Assembly: GCF_025698545.1 (NCBI RefSeq) | Contig: NC_068566.1 | Coordinates: 46,169,192-46,233,191 of the forward strand | Reading direction: 5' to 3' | Source: Gossypium raimondii | Taxonomy: Eukaryota; Streptophyta; Magnoliopsida; Malvales; Malvaceae | DNA length: 64,000 nucleotides | Shown: positions 13,086-25,740 of the stretch, one piece after another | How the letters are laid out: each line of letters starts with the position of its first letter | Numbering within the stretch: position 1 is the stretch's first letter | Notes under the pieces: generated by a model | Told to the model about the DNA's origin: nothing | Seen by the model: the letters and a program-made list of their open reading frames with translations, nothing else | The model's database searches: none | Program-made: the position numbers and the translations under genes

Positions 13086-13094
13086 AATTAAGAA

Positions 13095-15600
13095 ATGTTA
13101 TTCTGAATTTTTTTTGATGAATTACAATAATAAGGTAAAACCCGAATAATAAATACAACTAACGCGATTTAAACCCAGACTACACCTGGAATGGTCAAAT
13201 ACCTGAATGTACAACGACTTTTAACCTAAATGCTATTGAACAAAATTAACAATTGGTTGAATGTTTGATGTATATTTTCACCCTAAAAGGCAACGATTGG
13301 ATAAATTTTGAATGGAAACTGTTTTGGTATATATTTTCAACTTTTCATTATAATATTTATTCCAAAAAGAGTTTTATATATTTAGGAATTTATATATTTT
13401 GATTTAAAATAAATCTAAAATAAATTTGACTTCAATTAAAATTATAAATTAAAATAATAATTTAAAATGATCAACTAATATATTATTAGATTTTTAATCC
13501 AAAAAATTATTATTACAGTTAATTTATTGTAAAATATTAAATACATTAATATTATTTTAATTTAGTAAGGGTAAATTTATAAATTATTATATTTTAGAAA
13601 ATTATCTAGTGAATCAAACGTAATAATAAAACATTCTAAGAATTTTAATCAACGATTTCGATTTCTACCAAACGTTACAAAGTAACTTTCTTAGCAATCA
13701 CATTTTGTTAGAATCATAGCATGGGAGAACACCAAATGCTACCTAATATTAAAATAAATAAAATAAAATTGAATTAATGAAAATATTTTCCATTAAGTGG
13801 TAAGTAGCTCTTATTTACTTATCATTTTCCACACGTTTATTTTGTAAAATTTTTCTATCTGATTGCTTTTGTTTTAGATGATCAAATATGTGTAAAAATT
13901 AAATCATTGGAAAAAGTTATTTTCATATTTGAGTTGTTAACAATTATTGAATAATATTTATGGGTTGTGCTGAGCATATGGATGATATCTAACCCATCAA
14001 TAAAAATCATATCACTCTGAGAAACATATTTTGGAGATTGGATCGAATCAAATTACCCTATTTAATTCCTTTGATCGTGGATATTGGATTGAATTGGAAT
14101 CCTGATTACTTAGCTGTCAAGAGTCCATGTTTACATTGTACTTTATTATTATATTATATTATATTATATTATATTCAGCTTCTCTTATTGTTATTTTATA
14201 GGGATTAATATAGATTTCCTTATGTTAGCAAGTCTCAAAATATTCTATATAATTGAGACTTGTATACGTCACTGTTAGGGAGAGATTTAAGCACTTAGTC
14301 TATCATTGTGAGGAATTTTATTTTATGAGTGTAAATTGATAGTAAAACATTGCATTTTGTGGTTTTACTCGCTGAATTCACATGGGTGAATTTAGTGGTG
14401 AGAATATCATTCTTCAAAGTGTAAAGTGTAAGTGTTGAAATAATGAATATTTCTCACTGAGTTGAACTCTGCAGACATAGTAAATTGAACTGCGTAAACA
14501 ACCCGTGTCTTCTATTAGTTTATTGTTTTACTTGTAATAGTGAAGAAGTGCACACTCTCTTGTCACTCGTTTTAAATACTTAGCTTATTTCTCAACAACA
14601 GTTTTAAAATTTCAATTGGTATGAGAGTCTTACCACTTAAAATAGTTAGTTTTAACCTTAAATTTTAAAAAATTAAAGACAACTTGTATTTAATAAGATA
14701 TCTATTTTAGATGCTGCGAAGGCACTAAAGCTTTTTCGCACCTAATTAACTTCTGATTCTATAATTTTTTATTTCCAAAATATTGACTAATTTTTCATTT
14801 AAAAGATGATTTTATAGATTTCTAAAACACAGCCAAAAAAAATGATGATAACACTTATTATAATTAAACCCTTGTGTTTTTCAACATTGAAATTTCCAAA
14901 ATGTTCTAAAATTGTTAATCTAATTTTTAATTTTAATTGAAAATTGGTTACGACTCAATTAATTTAAAATTACTTAAATTTAGATGTCAAATTTAAACCT
15001 GAAATACTTAATTTGAAAAATCGATTGACAAACTCGAATGATCCAAATTGAATTGTCCTAAATTTGAAATGATCCGAAAACAAAACTAACCAAACCTAAA
15101 ATATAAATTTAAAATATTAAAATTTTCAAAAAATCTAAATTCACTCGATTGAAACTAAGTAATTCCTTCTCTTAGGAAATATGGGAATCATTCAAACTAA
15201 AATCTAATTAAGGTTATAAGTCACGAGTTTAAGGTTTGAGATTTTAGATTAAGGATTTGGGGTTGAGAGTAAAAAATAATCAAAATTATGTAAATAACAA
15301 AAAATAATTTATTGAAATATTATTAAATAATTGAAGGTCCATAAAATAATTTCTTTATGTAAGTTGAATGTCTCAATTGAGTTAAAAAAATCATGATTAT
15401 TTGAACAAACTAGAATAAAAATCTGGTTAAGTCTATGGTCGGATATTTTGAAAAAGATATTTGAAAAAGAAAATTGGATTAATTGATTTTTTTTTCAAAA
15501 TAGTTTCAGAGGTTATGATTAAACGAAATATCAGAGCCTGAAGACTATATGAGGCCAAGTTCCAGCCAAGCCATTCATAGTTGCTTTTATCCTCTAATTA
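13095..15600. other. AT-rich intergenic sequence with a short ATATT microsatellite
   Basis: No gene is visible. An (ATATT)n microsatellite lies at about 14145-14173. The rest is low-complexity A+T sequence that may contain worn transposon pieces not identified here. Confidence 0.45.
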
Positions 15601-15607
15601 AATCTCC

Positions 15608-15616
15608 TATATAAAA
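15608..15616 (+). promoter_or_regulatory. Candidate TATA box of P450 locus 2
   Basis: TATATAAAA 58 bp upstream of the former start codon position. The surrounding sequence does not share the core promoter seen at the other P450 loci. A 6-codon upstream frame starts at ATG 15619. Confidence 0.45.
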
Positions 15617-15673
15617 TCATGTCTACTTTCTTATTGTGAATCATCATTTTTTTTTTCTCTAGCTCCCTCTAGA

Positions 15674-18649
15674 ATATTGCAGACAGCTTACACCTTGTAT
15701 CCATGGCTATTAGATTTGAGCACGCCGAAAGATGCACTCTTTCGAGCTGTCTTATCCTTTGTCATGGTCATACTTGCAATTTCTCTTTGGCACCTATGGT
15801 TCGTTAAGAAGTCCAAGAAGATCGTCGCTCAGTTGCCGCCGGGCCCTCGAGGGTTGCCGATAGTGGGATATCTTCCATTTCTTGGAACCGATAATCTTCA
15901 CCTGTCCTTCACCGAACTGGCTGCAACCTATGGTCCCATCTTCAAACTTTGGCTTGGCAACAAGCTATGCGTCGTAATTAGCTCACCGGAACTAGCAAAA
16001 GAAGTGGTTCGTGACCATGATGTAACATTCTCTGAACAAGATCCACCCATTGCTGCACAAGTTGCTAGCTTTAGTTGCAATGATATTGCATTCGATTCTT
16101 ACAGCAATCCTCGGTGGAAAAACAAACGTAAAGTTCTTGCAACCGAGTTGCTTACCAATGCTAGGCTGAATGCTTGTTATGGTCTACGAAGAGAACAAGT
16201 AATGAATGGCCTTAAAGATGTGTATGAAAATGTTGGCAAGCCAAGTGATATTGGGAAATGGACATATTTAGTGGCATTAAATGTGGCCATCAGCATGATT
16301 TTGGGAGGTGAACTCCCAGGTGAGAAAGGGGCGGCCATTGAAGGTAACTTGAAAGAGAATTCGTCTGAATCAATGGTGTTACTGGGAAAACCGAACGTCT
16401 CCGATATTTTTCCGGCGATTGCACGGTTTGACATACAAGGTATTGAGAGGGGAATGAGGAAAATCAACCAACAGTTCAATCGACTTCTTGAATCTGTAAT
16501 TGAAGTGGCCATTGATAAGGAAAAAGATAAGAAGAGTAGTGAACAAAAATTAGGCTTCTTAGAGCTGCTATTGCATTTGGAACGCAATAACAACGAAGAT
16601 AATGCATCACCTCTTACAATGGATGAAGTCAAGGGTCTGCTCGTGGTAAGTTGTGAATTTCGTTTTCATTTTTTTATTTGTTAGTTATTTATTTATTTAT
16701 TTTTGGAAATTTGAATTTTTTTTGAATATTACACTAAAAATAACGAATAGCACAATTTTACCTTTGTATAAAATTGAATATTAACAACTTTCATGTTAAA
16801 ACAAATTAATTTAACAATCTTTAATATATATAAGCATGACTTTTAAGATACCCTTTATTGTTAAATATATTATTAAATTGACATTAAAATAATAATTTAT
16901 TAATATTATTATGTGATAATAATAAAAGTTAACATGATAGTATATTAATGTGAAATTAATTAATTTGATCATATCTTTTAAAAGTTTTAGTTAAAAATAA
17001 TAAAATATATTATTAATTAATAAAATTATAAATCTATAAAATCATTGAATATAATTGGATAAATTAAAACAAAAACTAAGTTTTTTAATTAAATAAACAC
17101 AATTTATATATAAATATGATTTTATTTTAAATATGTTAATAATTAATAATTTTAAAATCATTTTACATAATTAATAAAAACTAAATGTGCGAGACTAACA
17201 TTATATATATAAAAATAATATCAATATACTGATAATATAATCTACAATGTATGAATTTATTTATTTATCCTTAATTTATATGTAAGAACTCAAAAGAAAA
17301 TAAATATATTTTATAATTAAATTAGATATTATTTTTATAAATATTAATTGCATCTAATTAAATTTATTCAATTAAACACAAATCTCAACTCAACAAATAG
17401 TTTGACTCATATCTATTTGAGAAATTAAGATGAAGAAAGTCAATTAATTAAAATTTAGTATTTTGCATTATCTATGTTTCTTATTATTATTATTTTTAAA
17501 AAATTATAAAATTTATAAAATAATTATAATTACTTATACCAATTAAAACTAATTTTTAGCACTATAAATATATGTATTGGTAAGATATTTTCATTTAAAA
17601 TAATATCTACAGAGTTAAATGAAAAAAATAAAATTTTAGTGTTATGTACTTAACATATGAACTAGTATATATAAAATAAATAAATTATAAAAATATTAAT
17701 ATAATTATTTAAATTTTAATAAATTGATATTAATATTCAAACTATGATAAATTTTGTATTGTTTTAACATTAAATAATATTAATATAAGTTAATTAAATA
17801 TTTTTTAAAATATTTTGTAATTATATTATTATTTTTCAATTCATTAATGATTTTAAACAAAATTTAATGTTTTAAAATATTATAAAATTAATATACCCAA
17901 CCGACTACGAAAATAAAAAGTAATTACTATATATATAATATACCCTTTATCTTTGCATAATATACCCTTTTATCTTTGCTTTCTAGTTTGGGTAATTAAT
18001 GCTATTAATTTTGAACTTTTAGGATATATTGGTGGGTGGTACAGATACTACTACAACTATGGTAGAGTGGACAATGGCAGTGCTAATGCAACATCCAGAA
18101 ATAATGGAGAAAGTGAAGAAAGAATTAAGTGATGTTGTTGGGGTAAACAACACCGTTGAAGAATATCACTTGTCTAATTTAAGTTACCTAAACGCTGTGA
18201 TAAAGGAAACCTTCCGACTGCATCCAGCACTACCGCTCCTTGTTCCTCGATGTCCGGCCCGATCCGTCCATCTCAATGGCTATACCATACCAAAGGGCAG
18301 TAGGTTGTTCATAAACATGTGGTGCATTCATAGGGATCCTCTTATTTGGGAGAATCCTTTAGAATTTCGACCAGAAAGATTCTTAAATGATCCTGATAAT
18401 TCAAATCATTATGGAAATGATTTTCGGTTCATGCCATTCGGGTCCGGAAGGAGAAAGTGCCCAGGAATACCCTTAGAGGAGAAGCTATTGTTTTTCATAT
18501 TGGCTTCATTGTTGCATTCTTTTGAGTGGAGATTGCCACACGGAACAGTGCTTGACATGTCCAGCAAATTTGGAATTGTTATGAAGAAAAAGGAGCCTAC
18601 ACTTCTTATTCCTGCACCAAGATTGACAAATCTTGATGCTAATGGTTAA
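15674..18649 (+). CDS. CYP706-type cytochrome P450 (locus 2), start ATG replaced by ATA
   Basis: Exon 1 is 15674-16645, exon 2 is 18023-18649, and the intron is 1377 bp with GT...AG ends. The other paralogues have introns of about 80-95 bp. The reading frame is open throughout (about 532 residues). It keeps the N-terminal anchor, the PPGPRGLPIVGY hinge, helix I GGTDTT, KETFRLHP (ExxR), RPERF and the heme loop FGSGRRKCPG. The codon aligned with the start ATG of the other loci is ATA (15674-15676), followed by TTGCAGACAGC. The first in-frame ATG is at 15764 (residue 30), inside the membrane anchor. A protein from there would keep all catalytic parts but lose half the anchor. Function is uncertain; it is probably a microsomal monooxygenase if translated. 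RNA editing, a non-ATG start or an unseen upstream exon are alternatives. Confidence 0.82.
16646..18022 (+). other. Enlarged intron of P450 locus 2
   Basis: A 1377-bp, extremely A+T-rich intron beginning GTAAGT and ending TTTTAG. No transposon ends or open frames can be recognised. It sits at the same phase-0 position as the short introns of the paralogues. Confidence 0.75.
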
Positions 18650-19356
18650 AAACGCAAAAAAGACGATGATTGAATCTCTTATCTGCACTTTAATAATTAA
18701 ATTTAGAATTTATTAATGTATCTCCTTGTTTTATATTTAATGCGTTTTAAACTATAATTGTCTTTTTATGTTGTAGGTATCCAATATGGCATTGATATTG
18801 GATATTTTGGTAATAAAGCGCATATATTACATTGAATTTAATTGAAAAAATCAAAAAACAATTTGAATTAAGACGATTTGGAGATTTTTAAAATAGAAAT
18901 TATAATTGTAATTATCTAAACCAAATCAAAATTTAATTTTATTAATTTATAATGAAAAACAAATTAATTAAAATTAATATTTTCAATGATTTAATTTTGT
19001 TGGAACTTACCGTAAGCATTTAAGTTTTGTCGAGGCTTACAATCTCAATTTCAACTTGATTTGACTTCAATTTTAAATAGTTTTCAATTTAATTTTGGCA
19101 TCGAATGGGGTAGATATTTGGATATCTACTTGTGTTTTTTTGGAAAAATAATAATAAAATCAAAGTTTTATTTTAAATAAACTAAAATTATGTTTTTAGA
19201 AAATAAAAAAAAAATCATGTCGGGGTTTGGGTGAAAGATCATTTAAATTCAAAGGCCAAAATGTTTTGTTTTCCAAGCACAATTTTTAATGTTAAATCAA
19301 ATTGGTTTTAGTCTAGTCAGAGGCCAAATTAGGAACAATATCAATATCAATTCCTT
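18650..19356. other. AT-rich 3' flank of P450 locus 2
   Basis: No gene is visible. It presumably contains the 3' UTR and polyadenylation region of the P450. Confidence 0.45.
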
Positions 19357-21250
19357 TGATGGGTGTCGAATCCACCAATATAAACCTACGCCTTAATTTG
19401 CAAATTATGCATAACGGTGTTTGCTCGTTGGAGCAGCGGCTAGTTGACAAATGGTTCGGTTCGCCATCCTTTCTAGTTCACCGAGGTTGTCTTCTGCTTC
19501 TTTTGTTTCAGGAAGTGATTCGGTCTCAGGTTCAACCACTTCGACTTGTTTGCCACGTCGAATTGCCTCTGCACGAATTGCTTGTCTCAACTTTTCAATG
19601 TCGGTTTCTAAGAGCCCTTGTCCTAGCTCAACTTCTGCTTTACTTGCACGCTTAAGAGCTTCTGTCTCTTTTCGTCGTGTTCGTGCTGATTTTTCGATCT
19701 CTGAGCCGTATTCGAGATCTCCGGATGAAGATCTGGTCATGAAGATAATTTAAACAATTGTGAGTGTTGCCAGTCCCCGGCAACGGCGCCAAAACTGATG
19801 GGTGTCGAATCCACCAATATAAACCTACGCCTTAATTTACAAATTATGCAGTATAGGGAGTAGGGTCGATCCCTCAGAGACTGGTTTACTGTAAATTGTT
19901 GCTCTCTTGACCAGATTTATGTTGGGGCAGCTGTCGTGCCCAAGAGATTCGGGGGGATAAAATTTGATGACCTGAAATAAACAAAAAAATAACGTAAAAA
20001 GTAAAAGTTGAAAACAGGATAATAAAAACAGTGAAATAAATATTAAGAAAAATTAATTAGATTAAGCTCAGCCTTAGGTACGGATTTTCCCTCGTCTTTG
20101 ATCCGATCCTCGAAATTAAATGAACTCCTCTTCTCCAATAAGCTAGTTATAGCTACCAAGGACGCCTTGGACTCCAACTCTTCATTGTGTAAATTAGTTA
20201 TGGAACGTCCAATAACTAACCATTACCGATCGGACAACCACGAAACGTTCGTGATTTAGAACTCCGGCAGCTTTGCGTTCTAGAAGAGCCTAGCTCAAAC
20301 CAATGCCCTCAACCGCGTGGGACATTTAAATCCGGTCACTACTTCCCTTGACGGAACCAAACAGCTATCTCCACTTGGCACGCCAATGTGTTCACAGAAA
20401 ACTGATTAGAAACGTTCCTTTCGGAATTCCAACTGTACGTCTAACCACACTAAATCAAATGACGTCTTTTTGACTTAATGTTGATCTGACTTTGCGAGTC
20501 GACAAAATCATACTCTTAATCCGGAGAAATAATAAGTACTGGAATTTAGGAGTTAAATTGCTCGGGTTAGTAACTTAGGGGTTTTGACGAGGTTAATTCC
20601 GACCTAAAGCTGAAAGATGGGTTTAGTTAGCTATGGTTTGGGGCATGTTGGTATTTGATAAATTAAATAAGGTAAATGGGTGAAAAGATGGGTGACGTGA
20701 TTGATTGTGGGGGTTGGAAAAATATATTAAAGTGGGGTGGTTGACTATTGGGAATGAAAAGAAAATTTGAAAAAGAAATTGTAAATTGTGAGTAGTAATG
20801 GAAATTTTAAGGAATTGAAAGTAGAGAATACTAAAGACAATAAATATATTGTTGAATATATAGTTGAAAGTAAGGTAAATGGGTGGTTGGCTACTGGAAA
20901 GAAATTGAAGGAAAGGAAACTAAAGAAACAACAAATGCTACGTGAGAAAGGAGAGAATTGAAAGATAAAAGCTTAATATTTTTTATTGATGAATAAATGA
21001 ACAATACATGCTCTATTTATACTAGTAGATTTACTAAATTAGGAGCCAACTAGTCATAGGAATTTAAGGAAAAAAAATATTCCATGACAAAAAAATATCC
21101 TAAAATAATCTCCCACTAAGTCAACAATTTCAGCTAATTAATCTTGGAAAAATTCTTCTTTGGCCCTTCTTCTTTGCTTCTTTCTTCAATCTAGCCCAAT
21201 TGTTTCCTTTTTCTTCTATTTAGCCCCAAATTGCATTCCTGCACAAAATT
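19357..21250 (-). mobile_element. Deleted Ty3/gypsy (Athila/Tat-like) retrotransposon remnant
   Basis: Read on the minus strand: an LTR (about 21250 down to 19796) ends in ...CACCCATCA. It is followed by the primer-binding region TTTTGGCGCCGTTGCCGGGG at 19777-19796 and a gag start at ATG 19740. A second copy of the LTR terminus (19357-19411) directly abuts the truncated gag. Most of gag, all of pol and most of the second LTR have therefore been deleted. The outer limit of the right LTR is uncertain. A TATA-like CTATTTATA on the plus strand at about 21012 fits the LTR promoter. Confidence 0.78.
19405..19740 (-). pseudogene. N-terminal gag fragment of the gypsy remnant
   Basis: 111 codons starting MTRSSSGDLEYGSEIEKSAR, a charged Glu/Arg/Lys-rich stretch of the kind found at the start of plant gypsy gag proteins. 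It runs directly into the LTR terminus, showing a deletion breakpoint at about 19411. Confidence 0.7.
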
Positions 21251-21781
21251 CAATAAATATGGCAAAATTAATGGTGCATTCTCATAAATTAACCAATTTA
21301 ATTACATAAAATTTAATCACCCTTTTATTTCCCATTTGCTTCAGATTTTGAAATCTTGAGTGGTAAATTTGCCAATTAGGCCTCTTTGCCTTTTTACATT
21401 TTTTGTTTTTCAAAATTAAGCTTCTTTTTTAGTAAAAGATCACACTACATTTTTTTTTTCGAAATTAGATTTTTTAAAGTTTTTAAATTTTAATTTCAAT
21501 TAGTTTTTTCTTTTCTTTCTTTATTTTATGATTTGAATTTTAAAATTTCAATTTTACTCCTTCTAATGAGAATAATTTTTTCAATTAAATAAATTTAGTC
21601 TTTTCTTTATTATGCTTGTTCAACTTTATTTCCATATTGTTTGCAAAATTTCTTCTTCTTCTTCTTCTTTTTAATGCATTTTGGTTGAATAAAAAACAAA
21701 CAAACGGTACAATTTTTTAATGAAAAGAGTGAAAAATAATAAGTGGATAATGAGCTAGTTATAAAGTTATATTTATCAAAA
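21251..21781. other. AT-rich sequence with a TTC microsatellite
   Basis: No gene is visible. A short (TTC)n run lies at about 21651-21668. Part of this stretch may still belong to the gypsy LTR, whose outer border could not be fixed. Confidence 0.4.
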
Positions 21782-22639
21782 AATTTAATTATATTCCGTA
21801 TTTAATTTTTAAAATATTTCAAGTAAATTTTATAATTTAAATTTAATATTTAATTTTTCAACACTTAACTTAAAATTCTAAATAAAAGTTATTGATTATT
21901 TTTATTTATTTGAAAATAATTTAAAAAATATATTTATAAAAAAATTATAAAAATCATCAAACAAAATTGACAAAAGATCTGAATTCTTATCAATGTGTCG
22001 AAAGACATCGACCATAAATGTAAACATCTTTAAAGGCCAATATTTTGTCCACACACCACATATAACTTATCCCCTCTACTAACTCCAAATAAATTAAATA
22101 TTAAAAAATTATATAATTAAGCTATTTAAATTATGAAATTGATCTCTTTAAAAAAAAATTGTCAAGCTGACAAATATTGGTTGCGGTGGTAAAGTTAATA
22201 GCACCTTAAAAAAGATACGGGTTTAAATTTTGGAGATAACATTTTTAACATGAGTAGCCACGAATCCTGAACATGAACGATAAACTGGACATAAAAAATA
22301 CCGAAAATAATGTATATATTAGCCGGTCAACTTTTCATATTGTTGCTAAGCAATGCTATGGGTTCAATATCTTCTATGATGTCTTTTATGTTATTACTTG
22401 TTTATCATAGCATACGCTTAAAAACTATCGATTTTTCAATAGTTGTGTGGGGATGACATCTTTTGATGCTAGCTAGAAAGATCACTCATTGGCATTGACC
22501 AAATAAGCACAGTAGGGTGATCTGGTTATGGCTAAAATTCAGTAAAAAACACAGTTGATTGGACTGCATAGAAATGGGATGAATATATCAAGAGATTTCA
22601 AAATTTTAAAAGAAAGTTAAATTCAAAAATAGATAGATT

Positions 22640-23130
22640 ATGGTCAAGCCAACAGTACTTTTTACAATAGAAAGTTTCGATTCACTGGATTACAATTTGT
22701 GGAGGAGATGACATCATTATTTGATGAGAAATCGTGCTATAAAAAGAAGATTTAATCATTTTACTTTCATGGAATGTTGAACGCAATGCTTCTTTTTTCA
22801 AAAGAAATGGTTGTGCCTACACAAGCAGTTGAAGTAACACATGAGCCATATCATCAATAATTGAGAGATGTATTTAAGGTAATAAATTACTTATTATATG
22901 ATTATATCTTATTTATTTATTATAATAATATTTTTTCTTATTAATTGCAAATAGGGTGCTAATGGTGAACTTGATGGGGCTTATTCATGCAATAATACCA
23001 ATTAATGTGCTAGTCATATGTGATTAATATGAAATTTGCATTTGTGTGGGCTAAATGGGAAGGTGTAACACATAGTAGAAACCATGAAAATTCAAAAAAA
23101 ATAGTTTTCCATATCATCCACAAAGTTAGT
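22640..23130 (+). pseudogene. PIF/Harbinger-type transposase remnant
   Basis: Broken frames resemble a plant Harbinger (DDE_Tnp_4) transposase. A segment with PTQAVEVTHEPYHQ is followed by an intron-like gap with GTAATA...AATAG ends (about 22878-22954). Then come GANGELDGAYSCNN and MKFAFVWAKWEG, which fit the usual DGTHI and F-x-FVWAGWEG blocks. Stops and frameshifts are frequent, and no terminal repeats were found. Confidence 0.62.
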
Positions 23131-23216
23131 ATAGTTTTTCTATAATTAATTTTGTAATAAACTCATAAAGTGTTTAATATAAATTTTACAAATAAATATT
23201 ATTTCTATGTATTCAT

Positions 23217-23745
23217 TGTTAGAGTATAGAGACTGCTAGTCTGTTATTATTCTGGTACCGAGTCTGGTATGAAGTTGGTTAACAGCAGTTACTCATGTAT
23301 AAGTATATAAACTCTAGCAATATTTTCTGTATTTTCTAATCTTTCAATATTGTTCACTGTTTTACATAATAATCTAGTTACTAACATGGTATCAATCGCC
23401 TAATTTCCAGGTACTTGCTTCCGTTGCCGATCCATGGCTAATTCAACAGATTCTACTTCTGCTGGTCATACTAGTCCACTTTTCAGCTCACATTTGGTTC
23501 AGTCATTTCTGCGTCATGACACCGTGAAATTGGATGAAGGGAATTTTGTGCAATGGCAGCAACATGTTCGTTTAATGTTGCAAGGATATTTAGAGGGCAC
23601 GTTACCTGCTCTGCCTAGATTTGTGGCATCTCCGGAAAGTGTTTTAACTCCGAATCCTGATGCGTCCTTGTTTGTTCAACAAGATAAGTTGCTCGCGTCT
23701 TGACTTCTATCTACTATTAGTGCTTCCTTATTGACTTGTTTATAA
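23217..23745 (+). mobile_element. Copia 5' fragment: LTR, primer-binding site, start of gag
   Basis: A 170-bp LTR (23217-23386, TGTTAGAG...CTAACA) is followed by a primer-binding site TGGTATCA at 23387. A gag start at ATG 23434 (MANSTDSTSAGHTSP) is open for 89 codons, to a stop at 23701. The fragment ends at about 23745, where segment B resumes. The LTR start resembles that of copia element 1, but the gag differs. The same gag piece occurs at 28797-29181 with the same 3' breakpoint. Confidence 0.85.
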
Positions 23746-24076
23746 TTTCTTTTAATGATAAATAATTTTTCTTTAAAAAAAAATGTCAAGACTCAATTAT
23801 TTAATTCGTGATATCCAATATCTCTTCCACTACTTGTATGGGTGGCCATATTCCCATTTCAAAGAAAAAAACAAAAAATCCCATTTCTGGTTTTCATTTG
23901 AATTGAGTGGATGAACTTAGTTTTAGCTTGAATTGTTTTGACTTTACGCATTTCTTGTCAGATCGTTACAGAGAAAACTACAAGAGGAAACGTCCAAGTG
24001 AACCTTCACCATAGCGACTTCTCATAGAAGAATCCAAAATTAATAAGATATCAGTTCAGTCAACTGTATTTACTAA

Positions 24077-24226
24077 GGGTGAGTTTGGATGGGCGGTGCG
24101 TTTATTTGCGGTTAGTGTAAAAACAGCGATGGCGATGAGATTAAATACTGTAGCAATACTGTAGCGTGAGACAAAAAGTAAGCTAAACGCACCGCACCGC
24201 ACCCAATCGTCTATCCAAACTCACTC
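24077..24226. mobile_element. PIF/Harbinger-type MITE, 150 bp
   Basis: Terminal inverted repeats GGGTGAGTTTGGATGG and CTATCCAAACTCACTC, flanked by TAA on both sides (24074-24076, 24227-24229). The paralogous sites near 1045 and 29505 read straight through (CTAAGTTTTTTG), confirming insertion in this copy only. Internal motifs are ACTGTAGC and CGCACCGCACC. Confidence 0.85.
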
Positions 24227-24737
24227 TAAGTTTTTTGTTTTTGTTTCTGGATTTGAGTAAGCTGTTTGTAACGTTATTTACTTTTTACTATAGGTTTAAT
24301 GTATTATTTAATACTCAATTTTAATATATTTTTTAATGTGGTATATGTATTATTTTTTGTTTAATCTAGTGTTTATATTTGACAAAAGTTATATATTTCG
24401 ATACCCAAAGGCAATGGTGTTACTTTTTAATATTTAATTGAGTTTTAGAGTTTGATGAAAATACATTAAAGCTATATATTAACAATTAACTTTCATCAAA
24501 TTAACCCTAAAACTGAACTAAACACTAAAATATTAGAACTGTTACCTTTAGGTATTAAAATGTATATCCACAAGTATCACATTTGATGAGAAAACATAGA
24601 TACCACATTTAAAAATATCAAACTTAAGTACCAAATTATGTAATAAGCCTAATATTTATATATCGAGATTATGTATGGTTTGTATAATGTGTAATCGTAT
24701 TTACATGTATGATATGAATGCATTATATTCATAAATT

Positions 24738-25733
24738 TTGGGTTCGAATCTTATCAAGTACATTTTCTAAATTTTACATGAATTAAAATGATAAAAAATA
24801 CTCTCATAATAATATTTATTAATTTATAAAAGGGAGAGTTTATAGTAATTACTCAACTAAGTCTACATAATCTGCTTTTGAATATAATATAGATTTAAAA
24901 GGTTATAAAATTGTTTTCCTTTTGAAATTATATATTAGAATTTGTAAAGATTATGTGATTTTAATATTTGAAATATCACATATGTTCAAATTAAATTTAA
25001 AAAATTATATTTCATATATCATAATATTAATGAATTTAAATATAATTTAAATTAAATTAATTTTTACATTTCAATATAATGCCACAATAATATTAAATAC
25101 TTAAAATAAAAAAATTACAATTTCTAACAATATTTTTTCAAAAAAATAATTTTTAGCCTTTGGACTTCTCCGCACACAGTTAATCAGATGAACAAAAAAG
25201 ATAACAAGTTGTGTGATGACTAACAATTTCTTTTTATAATTAAAGGGTTAGTGTTCACACACAAAGTAGGGGCATAGATACCCATACTATACATACGTAT
25301 GCGTTAGTTCAAAAGAAAGCCTATTACTTAATCTTTGGAAGCTTTAACCAAAGTGAATTTTACGAGTGAATCCCTTAATCATCATAATAATTATGCGAAT
25401 TATACTTCTACTAAATATACGAGTAAATATGTCATATTATATTTATCAAATATAATTTATTTTTGTAATGATAAAAAGTGGGAACCAAAACAATAATCTA
25501 CCAAAATGCAATGATTAATTCTACTAAATATATGATTAATTTATTTTGAGTAATTATACTTCTACTAAATATATGAGTAAATATGTCATAATATTGATTA
25601 ATTCGAAAAATATAATCACTAGAATTAATCAAAACTAAAAATATTTTAAAATTTTAGTTATCATATTAAAATTTTTTTCTCAAAGTTGAAGTAGGAAATA
25701 TTCTTTTTATCTAAACCAATAACGTAGTTGTAC
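24738..25733. other. Upstream region of P450 locus 3
   Basis: AT-rich. It contains a direct repeat of about 42 bp (25396-25437 and 25551-25592) with the shared core ATACTTCTACTAAATATA, then GAGTAAATATGTCATA. No gene is seen. Confidence 0.5.
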
Positions 25734-25740
25734 TATAAAT
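25734..25740 (+). promoter_or_regulatory. TATA box of P450 locus 3
   Basis: TATAAAT in the context GTACTATAAATCATGGTCC, 111 bp before ATG 25845. The same block precedes CYP706B1 and the minus-strand paralogues. Confidence 0.7.

Larger units (their letters stand above)
21782..24737. repeat. Duplicated segment B (copy of 1-1545), interrupted
   Basis: 21782-22407 matches the first 750 bases of the window, and 23742-24737 matches about 752-1545 with few substitutions. The 1.33 kb between them is inserted sequence (Harbinger remnant plus copia fragment). Similarity stops at 24737, after TGCATTATATTCATAAA, where unique sequence leading to P450 locus 3 begins. Confidence 0.8.

Noticed and set aside
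15619..15639. Six-codon upstream frame before P450 locus 2
   Set aside because: Too short and unsupported to be called a regulatory upstream frame.
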